From: JBDKVA01 sp039679375 | Lineage (GTDB): Bacteria > Bacillota > Clostridia > Acetivibrionales > DTU013 | Assembly (NCBI GenBank): GCA_039679375.1 | Contig: JBDKVA010000165.1 | Coordinates: forward strand, 1 to 45,455 | DNA: 45,455 bases | Direction: 5' to 3' | Shown here: one piece after another, positions 16,575 to 24,952 of the stretch | Numbering within the stretch: the first letter of the stretch is position 1 | Layout: each line of letters begins with the position of its first letter | The notes under the pieces: generated by a model | The model's input: only the letters and a program-made list of their open reading frames with translations | What the model was told of the DNA's origin: nothing | The model's database searches: none | Position numbers and translations under genes: made by a program

Positions 16575-17453
16575 CTACTCTACGTCGCATTCTACTTTGT
16601 CCGGAACGAACTCAAGCTTTTCCGGATGTTGTATGAGATTTTTATACAGTTTAAAGGCTGAGGCATAGTAATGCCCATCTGTAATTCTCTCGTCCGTTAC
16701 GGCCTTCATGGTAATGTATTTTCTTTCTATGATATTATTGTTGTTATCGATGCTCTTTTCCTTTGCTTTCGTACCGAAGGCAATGAAAAATGACGTTGTG
16801 CCGAAATCATAAAGATGATGATATATGGGCTGAATCCCCAAAGATCCCAGATCAGTGATAAAAAAGCTGGTATGAAACGGACTTGCTTCATTTATAACTC
16901 GGGGCATAATACCAAAATAATCCAGAAACCTGATAACAAACACTAAAAATTTCACCAGCATTCCAGGACACATCATGAATAGCCGGGCTGTCTTATCTGT
17001 GTTATTTTTAGTATCGGGAATTTTGTTTTCTGAAATTTGGCTATTTATTTTCTCTGCAATCTGAGATATCGTATCGGTTGCTTTAAATTTGAACTTGATG
17101 GTCGTCTCGGGACTATCAGCTTTCAGTTCCTTTTTTATGGCAAGAGATACAAGGATATCATTCCGGGCATAGATTTTCTGACCTGCTATGAATCTGTTCA
17201 ATGCCGGTTTCATTGCAATGGTTCTGACCATGGCGGCTATTAAAACATGCAGCATGCCTATATTTGTTTCACATTCCTTTTTCTTTTTCCTTAGGTAGGA
17301 TTCTGTGCTGTTGATTTCGATTTTATCTTCAAAATAATTTTGGGAATCGGCACGGGTCCTCATAATGAATGGTATAATCCTGTAAAATGCATTGAGTGTT
17401 CTGATGCGTCTGCCATCGTACCTGTCTCCAAAACGTCTTTTATATTCTGTCAT
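16575..17453 (-). CDS. Stand-alone E2/CAT-fold acyltransferase-like protein with altered catalytic motif
   Basis: The 292-residue protein resembles the catalytic domain of 2-oxoacid dehydrogenase E2 and chloramphenicol acetyltransferases, without a lipoyl domain. The family's HxxxDG active-site motif, expected in the C-terminal part, appears as DERITDG: the Asp-Gly are kept but the catalytic His is Glu. A preceding segment (LGSLGIQPIYHHLYDFGTTS) fits the family's core strands. Start: the ATG at 17453 follows GGAGAAAATCTT; an upstream ATG at 17483 has no ribosome site. Without the His it may be an inactive homologue or a binding protein. Similar proteins are annotated as E2-like in clostridia; their role is not known to me. 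Confidence 0.6.
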   Translation of the reverse strand: MTEYKRRFGDRYDGRRIRTLNAFYRIIPFIMRTRADSQNYFEDKIEINSTESYLRKKKKECETNIGMLHVLIAAMVRTIAMKPALNRFIAGQKIYARNDILVSLAIKKELKADSPETTIKFKFKATDTISQIAEKINSQISENKIPDTKNNTDKTARLFMMCPGMLVKFLVFVIRFLDYFGIMPRVINEASPFHTSFFITDLGSLGIQPIYHHLYDFGTTSFFIAFGTKAKEKSIDNNNNIIERKYITMKAVTDERITDGHYYASAFKLYKNLIQHPEKLEFVPDKVECDVE

Positions 17454-17628
17454 AAGATTTTCTCCTTCATTGTTATTTAGCACTAATAAAAGAATAACAC
17501 ATACTATTAAATTATAGCATGTATTATTATCAATAATATAAAAAATATCTCATGACAATAATGTACGTTGGTGAGCGAAATATGAAAGATCATCCAATAG
17601 TGCTATAGATCAAAAAAAGTACGAATTA

Positions 17629-17657
17629 TTGTTAAAATGTAAATATTATGGTACTAT
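17629..17657 (+). promoter_or_regulatory. Putative promoter of the first chemoreceptor gene
   Basis: TTGTTA (17629-17634) and TACTAT (17652-17657) are spaced 17 bp apart. No clear sigma-D motility promoter was seen in 17484-17696. Confidence 0.45.
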
Positions 17658-17696
17658 TTATTTATGTAAAAAAATACATTTATACTTGGAGGAGTT

Positions 17697-19847
17697 ATGT
17701 TTAATAAACTTTTCGCTAAGTTAAAGACAAAGGAGAAATCCAAATCAACAAATGATCCTGCCAAAAAATCAACTAACTCGTCGTCACTTCATTTAAAGTC
17801 TGTTATTTCAGACCTTACATCTACGAGGAGCATATTATCCAAAATGGTAGCGGTATTTTTACTGCTTATCATAATTCCAGTTTCTACAATCGGATTTATT
17901 GCAACCAGGACAGCCTCAAAAAACCTCGAAAAAAGTGCTGAGGATAGTGTAAAAGCTTCAACACAACAAACCTCCAACTATTTTGACGTTTTTTTAAACA
18001 AAGCGCAGGATTTATCGATGCAGGTTCTGGCAAATACGGTAATACAGGATTTTTACCGTAAAAACAATGAAAATACAACTCCATATGACAGATTATTGTT
18101 GCAAAATAACGCGACAGCTTCATTTGGAAGTCTCAATAATTCCGCTTCCGGCATGGATATAAAAATCCTTTTTGAATCAGGCGTTACAATGGGCGCAAAT
18201 TCCGCTCCGGACAATATGGAAAAAGTAAGGGCTGCAGAATGGTATAAAAAGGTTAAGGAAGCAAACGGAAAGACTGTTTGGATCGACTACAGCGAAGCAA
18301 TGAAATTTGCAAACAGAAGCAAGTATGCACTGTCACTGGTAAGAGCTTTGAGGGATGCCAACACTGCAGCAAGTATCGGCGTGGTAATGGTAGATGTGGG
18401 CTATGAGCCTATAAAGGATATCTTATCGAGTATAAGTCTTGGCATGGAAGATACTACATACATGCTGACAAATGAAGGAATTATTCTTTCGGCAGAAGGA
18501 GCGGACGCTGCGGAAGGATTGGCACAAAGGCAATTTGTAAAGGATGTACTTAAATATTCGGCTGATAAGCCGGCGGATTTTTTCTATACGAAGGACAATG
18601 GCCGGGAACTGCTGGTATCCTATAGTAAATCAAGCGATACAGAGATGACCATCATTACGGTAGTACCCAAATCAGTCATTATGGCAGGCTCATCAGAAAT
18701 ATTCAATACTACTATAATTACAGGGATCATATTTGTGCTGTTTGCAGGGGCTATAGGCTTCATATTCTCCCTGAGCATGACGATAGCGATGAAATCCATT
18801 ATGGGTGCGATGTCAAAGGCTGAAGAAGGAGATCTTTCCGTAGTTGTTTCCATGAAACGGAGGGACGAGATCGGCAAGCTTGTGGGCAGCTTTAACAAGA
18901 TGATGGATAAAATCAGGGAGCTTGTGATGCAAAACAAACAGGGGGCAGAAAAGGTAGCTGCATCCTCCGAGAAGATGGCAACCATTTCCTCCGAATCATC
19001 CCGTATTTCCAATGAGATCGCTCATGCCATCGTAGAGGTAGCTACCGGCTCATCCAATCAGGCAACCGAAATAGAGACAAGCGTGAAAAATGTTTCGCAA
19101 TTGGCCGATAGGATTACCAAAGCTGTCGAAAAAACAATTGTGATGGAAGAAGAATCAGAGACCATGCAGTCGCTTTCAGATTTCGGCAGCACCACAATTG
19201 AAAGCTTGAATAATAAGGCATCTCAGACGAATGAAATAACACTGAATGTTGTAAATGAAATTAACCAGCTGAATCAATATGTTAAAAATATCAATGTCAT
19301 TACAAACGTGCTCCGCAGTATCGCGGACCAGACAAACCTGCTTGCACTGAATGCCGCAATCGAGGCTGCCAGGGCGGGCGATGCAGGAAAAGGCTTTGCA
19401 GTTGTTGCAGATGAGATCAGAAAACTTGCAGAGCAGTCAAACAGTCATACGCGTGAAATACAAAAGGATATCGAAAAAGTTTTCAGGCAGGCGCAGAGTT
19501 CTACAAATCTGGTCGGCGAGGCTGAAACAAGCATTAAGGAACAGAGTGAAATGGTTTCGCATACGGCTGAAGTATTTTCCAGAATTAATACAACCATCGC
19601 AGCACATGTTGAAAATATCAAAGAGCTGGGCAATATGATAAATGATATGAACTCCTTCAAGGAGATGGTCCTTTCCAGTATGGAAAATATATCTGCCGTT
19701 TCGGAAGAGGTATCAGCTTCAACACAGGAAGTTTCTGCTTCAACACAGGAACAGCTCGCCTCTGTTGAGCAGCTTGATGATATGGCGAAGCAGCTGAACG
19801 AACTTGCCGGGAATTTGTTAGCACAAATGGAAAGGTTCAAATTTTAG
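17697..19847 (+). CDS. Methyl-accepting chemotaxis protein
   Basis: The 716-residue receptor has a basic cytoplasmic N-tail, membrane segment 1 (about 50-70), an extracytoplasmic dCache-like sensor (about 71-337, with EWYKKVKEANGKTVWIDY typical of the fold), membrane segment 2 (about 338-361), HAMP (362-414) and a long signalling coiled coil. The hairpin tip that contacts CheA and CheW is EAARAGDAGKGFAVVADEIR (556-575). No C-terminal CheR-docking pentapeptide is seen. GGAGGAG precedes the ATG. It is a close paralogue of the receptor at 43058-45151; the sensor domains differ more than the signalling domains, so the ligands probably differ. Confidence 0.95.
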   Translation: MFNKLFAKLKTKEKSKSTNDPAKKSTNSSSLHLKSVISDLTSTRSILSKMVAVFLLLIIIPVSTIGFIATRTASKNLEKSAEDSVKASTQQTSNYFDVFLNKAQDLSMQVLANTVIQDFYRKNNENTTPYDRLLLQNNATASFGSLNNSASGMDIKILFESGVTMGANSAPDNMEKVRAAEWYKKVKEANGKTVWIDYSEAMKFANRSKYALSLVRALRDANTAASIGVVMVDVGYEPIKDILSSISLGMEDTTYMLTNEGIILSAEGADAAEGLAQRQFVKDVLKYSADKPADFFYTKDNGRELLVSYSKSSDTEMTIITVVPKSVIMAGSSEIFNTTIITGIIFVLFAGAIGFIFSLSMTIAMKSIMGAMSKAEEGDLSVVVSMKRRDEIGKLVGSFNKMMDKIRELVMQNKQGAEKVAASSEKMATISSESSRISNEIAHAIVEVATGSSNQATEIETSVKNVSQLADRITKAVEKTIVMEEESETMQSLSDFGSTTIESLNNKASQTNEITLNVVNEINQLNQYVKNINVITNVLRSIADQTNLLALNAAIEAARAGDAGKGFAVVADEIRKLAEQSNSHTREIQKDIEKVFRQAQSSTNLVGEAETSIKEQSEMVSHTAEVFSRINTTIAAHVENIKELGNMINDMNSFKEMVLSSMENISAVSEEVSASTQEVSASTQEQLASVEQLDDMAKQLNELAGNLLAQMERFKF

Positions 19848-19872
19848 GGATTGATCTAGTACAAAATAATGC

Positions 19873-19926
19873 AAGAGTCTGTCAGAGTAAGTGCATATTT
19901 GCATGTATAATCGGCAGACTCTTTTT
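19873..19926 (+). terminator. Terminator of the first chemoreceptor gene
   Basis: AAGAGTCTG (19873-19881) pairs with CAGACTCTT (19915-19923), ending in a T-run. The 33-nt loop contains a further small hairpin. Confidence 0.75.
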
Positions 19927-19979
19927 ATATGTTAATGTTAAAATGCATTATGTTTACTTTTGCGGTGTCGGTTTCAGTT

Positions 19980-21218
19980 TTAAATACTATACACCTTCCC
20001 AATAAACAGGATGCTTCCTGTTACATCGTCTGCAATAAGGAACACAAAAGGCCTGTCGGCAATGAACGTTAATGGTTCGGCAGCCGCTGTTTCCCTCACC
20101 TCGACTACCGTTACCGCCGCAGCTTCACTACCCTCTTCATTCACCTCTATGACTGCCTTGTGCAGTACCCTGCTAATACACAAGTTGTCACGGATACCGG
20201 AAAAATCGGCTGGGTCTGTAAATGCTTCACCCATTCCCATCGCTGTCAGGCTGCCATTTAAATTTTTGATTCCATATTCCAGCTTAAACCGAGGCAGTTG
20301 CAGCCGGACATCATTTTTCTCGGATATGCTGTCTTTGACAGCTGTCCACCGGTCATTATCCATACCGGCTATAAAATCACCGACAGAGGTGCTTTCATCG
20401 GGAAGGATGCAATACATTGCTGCTTTCCCGCTTCCATAGGGAAGTCTTACTGCTTTGAAGCCATCTCCCTGTCCATATTCTACCTTCCCATACCTGCTCA
20501 TCATTTTCACTTCATCGGTACTGCCATCTCCGGCATGGAAAGGGGCGCTAATGGTATTTTTCGTATCAAATTTCTCTTTCCAATCGCCTTTAAAGTAGAT
20601 GGCGTTGATCAGGAACATGATGATATCCGGTGAAATAGGCGGATCGATCATTTTTTCTATTTTCTTTTTTGTAGCATTTGATATCCATTGGTTGATTTCA
20701 TTTGCGGCATTATCTTTGGAGAAATCCATTGAGGTGACGGATGCGTCAAATATGTCACGGTTGGCTGATATGAATTTTTCCTTGATCGTTTCACCTTCCT
20801 TGATCCATAACGAATTGCTGATGTTCAGTTCTACTTTTTTATCTAATTGCTTCAAATATCGGAGCAGATTCTTATAGCTTTCGTTTAGCTTACCATCATC
20901 AATACCTGAATAGCCCAAAGCCTTTGCCATTGCCTCTTTTGTCGTTGTTCCGGCCCCCTGGTATGTCATGGTCAGTGCTGTGGAGATGCTTAATGGAGAT
21001 ATGAAAATGTTTTGATTCCCATCTTCCTTGTCCAGTTGCTTGAAAATATCAAAAGCAAAGCCTGTATTTCCATTAACCGTCTCCGTACTGATTTTATCTT
21101 TTTCATAGGAATGATTCCCGGCAATCGGAGGAAGCTTTCCGGAGCATCCATTAAGCAGGCTTATGGCAGTAATCGTACAGAGGGTCAGACACAATATTTT
21201 GATGATCAGTTTTTTCAT
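19980..21218 (-). CDS. Serpin-family lipoprotein (serine protease inhibitor)
   Basis: The 412-residue protein has a lipoprotein signal (MKKLIIKILCL... ending LLNGC, lipidated Cys near residue 24) and a complete serpin domain. The reactive-loop hinge EEGSEAAAVTVV near the C-terminus has the small residues found in inhibitory serpins. Counting from the hinge Gly as P15 puts Thr-Ala at P1-P1', but the loop is about two residues longer than antitrypsin's, so the scissile bond is uncertain. The start at 21218 is preferred: GGTGG precedes it and the signal peptide begins there, whereas the longer frame to 21302 adds 28 unlikely residues. It is probably anchored on the outer membrane face to block host, competitor or its own proteases. 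Confidence 0.88.
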   Translation of the reverse strand: MKKLIIKILCLTLCTITAISLLNGCSGKLPPIAGNHSYEKDKISTETVNGNTGFAFDIFKQLDKEDGNQNIFISPLSISTALTMTYQGAGTTTKEAMAKALGYSGIDDGKLNESYKNLLRYLKQLDKKVELNISNSLWIKEGETIKEKFISANRDIFDASVTSMDFSKDNAANEINQWISNATKKKIEKMIDPPISPDIIMFLINAIYFKGDWKEKFDTKNTISAPFHAGDGSTDEVKMMSRYGKVEYGQGDGFKAVRLPYGSGKAAMYCILPDESTSVGDFIAGMDNDRWTAVKDSISEKNDVRLQLPRFKLEYGIKNLNGSLTAMGMGEAFTDPADFSGIRDNLCISRVLHKAVIEVNEEGSEAAAVTVVEVRETAAAEPLTFIADRPFVFLIADDVTGSILFIGKVYSI

Positions 21219-21466
21219 ATTAACCACCGTTCTGCCGCTGTCACCGGCGGCACGTAATTTATCGGATGGCCTGCTTTTCATACCGGGAAGGGTGTTAAGC
21301 AAGCTCCTTATTTATTTAGACGCATAACTCATTATTTGGTTTCATGCAAATGTGGCGGAACATTATGTTTCAGCACATATTTTAAAACAAATTGCAGATA
21401 AATACGATGTTTGACTGCTTATGTCCTATTTCATTCCGTGTTTCAGAATTGTGCTTTTGAGCATAT

Positions 21467-21472
21467 TATAAT
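21467..21472 (+). promoter_or_regulatory. Possible -10 element of the interrupted ATPase gene
   Basis: A perfect TATAAT lies 19 bp before the ATG, but no convincing -35 is found at 16-18 bp. This could fit a promoter read by an alternative sigma factor or an activator-dependent promoter. Weak evidence. Confidence 0.3.
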
Positions 21473-21491
21473 GTGAAGGATGTGATAATAG

Positions 21492-21806
21492 ATGCTCAAA
21501 GGCAAAGTCAGGCACATGTTCCCGGGCGGGAATACATCAAAAGGGTTTTACAGCTTCTATCAATACATAATCAGCCAGGAGGATGCAAAAAGGATATTCA
21601 TATTAAAGGGCGGGCCTGGAGTAGGCAAAAGTACTTTTATGAAAAAAATAGCAGCCCGGATGCTGGAACGGGGTTATGACGCGGAGTACATGCACTGTTC
21701 CAGCGATAACAGCAGCCTCGATGGAATTGTTATACCGAAGATTGGAATAGCAATGATTGATGGTACAGCACCTCATGTAGTGGACTTTCAAATACAATTG
21801 TTATAA
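21492..21806 (+). pseudogene. 5' part of an interrupted P-loop ATPase gene
   Basis: Codons 1-98 (21492-21785) encode the N-terminal part of a P-loop ATPase with Walker A GGPGVGKST (40-48). The true sequence ends at ...GTAPHVVD; six foreign codons and a stop at 21806 follow because the element begins there. The remainder of the gene lies at 31010-31822. Joining the two at the shared 12-bp repeat gives one uninterrupted frame of 364 codons, the length I recall for the PRK06851-type ATPase family of Bacillota. AAGGA lies before the ATG. Neither part shows stops or frameshifts. The truncated product would keep the nucleotide loop but lack most of the protein. Confidence 0.85.
21774..21785. repeat. 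attL core: 12-bp direct repeat, left copy
   Basis: CATGTAGTGGAC, codons 95-98 of the interrupted ATPase gene, is identical to 31010-31021. The flanking bases differ at once on both sides. This is the expected common core after site-specific integration. Confidence 0.85.
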
Positions 21807-22880
21807 TATCTCATTTATTAAAGATGGTATCACGTCATATTCCTGGATCCTTATTTCTTCCAGTGATGATTTTAAACGGTTAAGTAATTGGCTGTTTTTA
21901 GTAATATTATACTTGATTGATGTGTTTCGCAGGGCAAGTGCTTTTTGCTCGATTTGGCGGTAAATTTCGAAAAATGAATTTGCCTTATTAGTAAAGTAAC
22001 CATTACTATACATATATTGTAATCTCATAATCATACATTTTTTATGTTCCCATAAGATGTGTATTGGCCTAATATCAAAATCCAATTCCTTATTACCTGA
22101 AAAACAATCAATATATTGAGTTAAATAATCATATACTTTCAGCCCATAAATACGGTCAGGTTTCATCTTGGTTATAACTTCATCGTAGTATGTACTCATA
22201 TTAATAAAAGCTTCATTGCTATGATATGTATTTTGAAATATAAAATCCATTCCCAATCTGCTTGATGGTTCATTCGATAATAAATAATCTGTGAGCATTT
22301 CCTTAATATGATCTATGTCGAGGTTACAAATAAAATTCTCATCTTTCATTTTAAGTAAAATTACAAACTTTTGCTCACATTCCAAGCTCATGAATGCTCT
22401 GTGAAAATCGATCATAGATATATTGAATATGCTAAATGATCCTTTTATATCAAAATGACCTATCATTAATGTGTTTTCAGATAAATTATAGCCTAATACC
22501 AGAATGTCATGAGTAAAATGCGATTGTTGATATCCAAATGTATTAGGAATATAAAAAAGATCCACAAACGTATATATATAGCTATTCCTGTTAATAGACT
22601 CAATAATAAAATCAACTAAATCATCATAGCTGCAAGAAAAGTCATCTTTTACGTAACAATCATACTCCAGAAATGGAATTCCACCATAAACATTACCGTC
22701 GAGAAAATCAAACCAAAGATCACGTCTTTCTAAAAAATTAGATGCGCACTTGAGCTGGATATAATTACTATAGAGCCAGGGCAAATAATTATTATAGTTG
22801 GCTGCGATCCCAAGTGGAAATGCATATGATTGATACCCGATAATTGGAGGAGTTTTAAATGGAAGCTGTTTGGCCTTCAT
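21801..22880 (-). CDS. BtrH-like protein of unknown function, element cargo
   Basis: The 359-residue cytosolic protein has no signal peptide or membrane segment. Around residues 95-165 the pattern VDLFYIPN...HFTHDILVLGYN resembles the BtrH N-terminal domain, a cysteine-peptidase-like fold first named in butirosin biosynthesis, where a His follows the core strand. The match is by pattern only. The C-terminal 150 residues are helical. AAAGGAG lies before the ATG. The gene is distinctly AT-rich compared with its neighbours and its stop is 15 bp from the left att core, pointing at the junction. Possible roles include processing of a peptide or carrier-bound intermediate. The substrate is unknown. 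Confidence 0.5.
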   Translation of the reverse strand: MKAKQLPFKTPPIIGYQSYAFPLGIAANYNNYLPWLYSNYIQLKCASNFLERRDLWFDFLDGNVYGGIPFLEYDCYVKDDFSCSYDDLVDFIIESINRNSYIYTFVDLFYIPNTFGYQQSHFTHDILVLGYNLSENTLMIGHFDIKGSFSIFNISMIDFHRAFMSLECEQKFVILLKMKDENFICNLDIDHIKEMLTDYLLSNEPSSRLGMDFIFQNTYHSNEAFINMSTYYDEVITKMKPDRIYGLKVYDYLTQYIDCFSGNKELDFDIRPIHILWEHKKCMIMRLQYMYSNGYFTNKANSFFEIYRQIEQKALALRNTSIKYNITKNSQLLNRLKSSLEEIRIQEYDVIPSLINEIL

Positions 22881-23001
22881 ATGTTTCTCCTTTCGAAAAC
22901 ATCTAATGCCTAAAGTAATACATAATTACTAATTTAAGTTAATGTAAATATTTTATCAGAAAAGTTATCCAATGAAAAGTTTTTTAATAGAATCCGTAAC
23001 T

Positions 23002-23032
23002 AATGTGGGCTGCCGCCCACAACCCAACGAAT
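23002..23032. repeat. 31-bp hairpin repeat, copy 2 (inside the element)
   Basis: Identical over 31 bp to 14711-14741, with the same TGTGGGC/GCCCACA stem and TGCC loop. It lies between the divergent BtrH-like and recombinase genes. The rest of 22881-23100 is AT-rich and shows no gene. Confidence 0.7.
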
Positions 23033-23100
23033 ATCGCTCTTTTTCATTTTGGTGAAATGAGACAAACAACAAGCTGCATAGATTGATAAGGGGGATTTGC

Positions 23101-23253
23101 ATGAACAGGCAGAATCGGATCGTAATTGAAGAGGTGTTTATTTCAACGGATACTGAAAACAGAAAAAGAATGTTCAATGAGATCCTTATCCGGATTATAA
23201 AGAAATCGGAAATTGCTATGGCCGTTAAGGGTATAACTACATGGTTAAGGTAG
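23101..23253 (+). CDS. Small ORF (50 residues) overlapping the recombinase start
   Basis: ATG at 23101 follows AAGGGGG by 5 nt and opens a 50-codon frame starting MNRQNRIVIEEVFISTDTEN and ending at TAG 23251-23253. It overlaps the recombinase start (23241) by 13 nt in another frame, the arrangement of a translationally coupled pair. The protein is basic and helical towards the end. It could be a recombinase accessory factor such as a directionality factor. I do not recognise a named family. Confidence 0.55.
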   Translation: MNRQNRIVIEEVFISTDTENRKRMFNEILIRIIKKSEIAMAVKGITTWLR

Positions 23254-24821
23254 CTATTTATTGCCGTCTATCAGATGAAGATAAAAACAAAACCAATTCT
23301 TTTGATGATTCCGAGAGTATTCAAAACCAGAAAAACATGCTTAATAAATATGCAATTGAGCAGGGATGGGATATATACAAGATCTACTCAGACGATGATT
23401 ATTCAGGACTTGATAATGAAAGACCTGAATGGAATCAAATGCTGAAAGATGCAGAATCCCGAAAATTCAACATTGTCTTGAGCAAAAGTCAATCCAGGTT
23501 TACAAGGGACATGGAATTGGTTGAAAAATACCTTCATAATAAATTTATCGAGTGGGATATCAGGTTCATTGGATTGACCGATAATTCCGACACCTCAAAC
23601 AAAGGGAATAAAAAGCAACGTCAGATTATCGGACTAACGAATGAATGGTATTGCGAAGATGTATCTGACAATATCAGAGCTGTATTTTTTGTAAAAAGAA
23701 ATGGAGGCAAGTTTATTGGTTCATTTGCGTCATATGGATATTTAAAAGCTCCTGATAATAGAAACCAATTGATTGTGGATGAAGATGCCGCCCGCGTAGT
23801 GAAAATGATATTTGACTGGTATTTGGAAGGATATGGGACACAACATATCGCGCTTATGCTAAATGAAAGGGGTATTTCCAACCCTACAAAATATAAGCAG
23901 GGTGCAGGGCTGAACTTTAAAAATGTAAATCAAAAAAATGATTTGGGACTCTGGAACAAGACCACGGTTAAGCGTATTCTTAAAAATGAAATGTATATAG
24001 GCAATATGATTCAGGGCAAAAGGAAAAAAGTAAGTTATAAGTCAAAGAAAATAGTGTCAACTTCCCAAAACCAATGGTTTAAAGTTGAGAACACACATGA
24101 TTCTATTGTTGAAAAAAGTATATTTTTTGAGGTGCAAAGAAGGATTAGCGAAAGGCAAAGAAGTACCGGAGAAGGGCAGGCACATATTTTTTCAACAAAG
24201 GTCCGGTGTGCGGATTGCGGGAGCACTATGAATAAGGTTACTGCTTTCAGAAGAAATGAAAGGTTATATTCATATTTAAGGTGTAAAATGTATGCCGTAT
24301 CCGGGAATAAAGCATTATGTACAAGTCATGCGATCAGATTTGATTTGCTGCAGGATATCGTAACAGAAAGGCTTCGAGGATATGTTAGCCGATTTCTTGA
24401 TGAAAGCAGCATTGCTCTGAGTTTGCATGCCTACTCCGATGTAAACAATAGAATTAAAAATTTGCAGAATGAGATAAGCAGCATCGAAAAGCAGCTGCTG
24501 CAGAGTACACAGGTGTTGAAGAATTTGTATTTTGATAAGGTGAAGGGCCAAATCACGGAGGAACAATTTATCGAGTTGAATAGGGGTATTTGTGCCGATA
24601 AGGTTTTGTTGAACAAAAGAAAAGAAGATGTTGAGAAATGGATCAATGAACTGGATGAGAAGTCAAAAAATAGAGACAAATGGTTTGATGCTGTGAAGCA
24701 GTATAAGGATTTCAGGGAATTGACACGTACAATGGTTAATGAGCTGATTGACTGCATAGAAATTGGAGAGAAGAACAAGGAAACGGGAGAGCAGAAGGTA
24801 AAGATCCATTGGCTATTCTAA
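23241..24821 (+). CDS. Large serine recombinase (site-specific integrase)
   Basis: The 526-residue enzyme has the resolvase catalytic domain with Arg9 and nucleophile Ser11 in YCRLSDE, and Arg86/Arg89 in SRFTRD. A recombinase domain follows (about 165-265), then a zinc ribbon with Cys323, Cys326, Cys348 and Cys360, and a C-terminal coiled coil (about 398-475). This is the full architecture of phage and ICE integrases and of sporulation recombinases such as SpoIVCA. It cuts att sites through a phosphoserine link and needs no host factor for integration. It should act on the CATGTAGTGGAC core sites. The start overlaps the small upstream ORF and has no strong ribosome site of its own, consistent with coupling. 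No residue needed for catalysis is missing. Confidence 0.93.
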   Translation: MVKVAIYCRLSDEDKNKTNSFDDSESIQNQKNMLNKYAIEQGWDIYKIYSDDDYSGLDNERPEWNQMLKDAESRKFNIVLSKSQSRFTRDMELVEKYLHNKFIEWDIRFIGLTDNSDTSNKGNKKQRQIIGLTNEWYCEDVSDNIRAVFFVKRNGGKFIGSFASYGYLKAPDNRNQLIVDEDAARVVKMIFDWYLEGYGTQHIALMLNERGISNPTKYKQGAGLNFKNVNQKNDLGLWNKTTVKRILKNEMYIGNMIQGKRKKVSYKSKKIVSTSQNQWFKVENTHDSIVEKSIFFEVQRRISERQRSTGEGQAHIFSTKVRCADCGSTMNKVTAFRRNERLYSYLRCKMYAVSGNKALCTSHAIRFDLLQDIVTERLRGYVSRFLDESSIALSLHAYSDVNNRIKNLQNEISSIEKQLLQSTQVLKNLYFDKVKGQITEEQFIELNRGICADKVLLNKRKEDVEKWINELDEKSKNRDKWFDAVKQYKDFRELTRTMVNELIDCIEIGEKNKETGEQKVKIHWLF

Positions 24822-24876
24822 GAATTCCAATATTGAGATTAATAAATGCCTATATAGAACATAGTTGCAGTCTCTA

Positions 24877-24931
24877 TTGACACATGCCTTATGATTTAAT
24901 ATAATAAATTATATGTTCAATATATTGAACA
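24877..24931 (+). promoter_or_regulatory. Perfect consensus promoter and palindromic operator of tdh-kbl
   Basis: TTGACA (24877-24882), a 17-bp spacer and TATAAT (24900-24905) match the sigma-A consensus exactly. An 18-bp perfect palindrome, TGTTCAATATATTGAACA (24914-24931), starts about 2 bp after the predicted start point, a classic repressor position. Its half-sites equal those at 2512-2527 before the MMPL gene. Confidence 0.85.
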
Positions 24932-24952
24932 ATACGATTAGGGGGCGTCAAA

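Noticed and set aside
24914..24931. Rex-type redox operator before tdh
   Set aside because: Rex sites have a TTGTTAA/TTAACAA form; TGTTCAAT does not fit, so no regulator is named.
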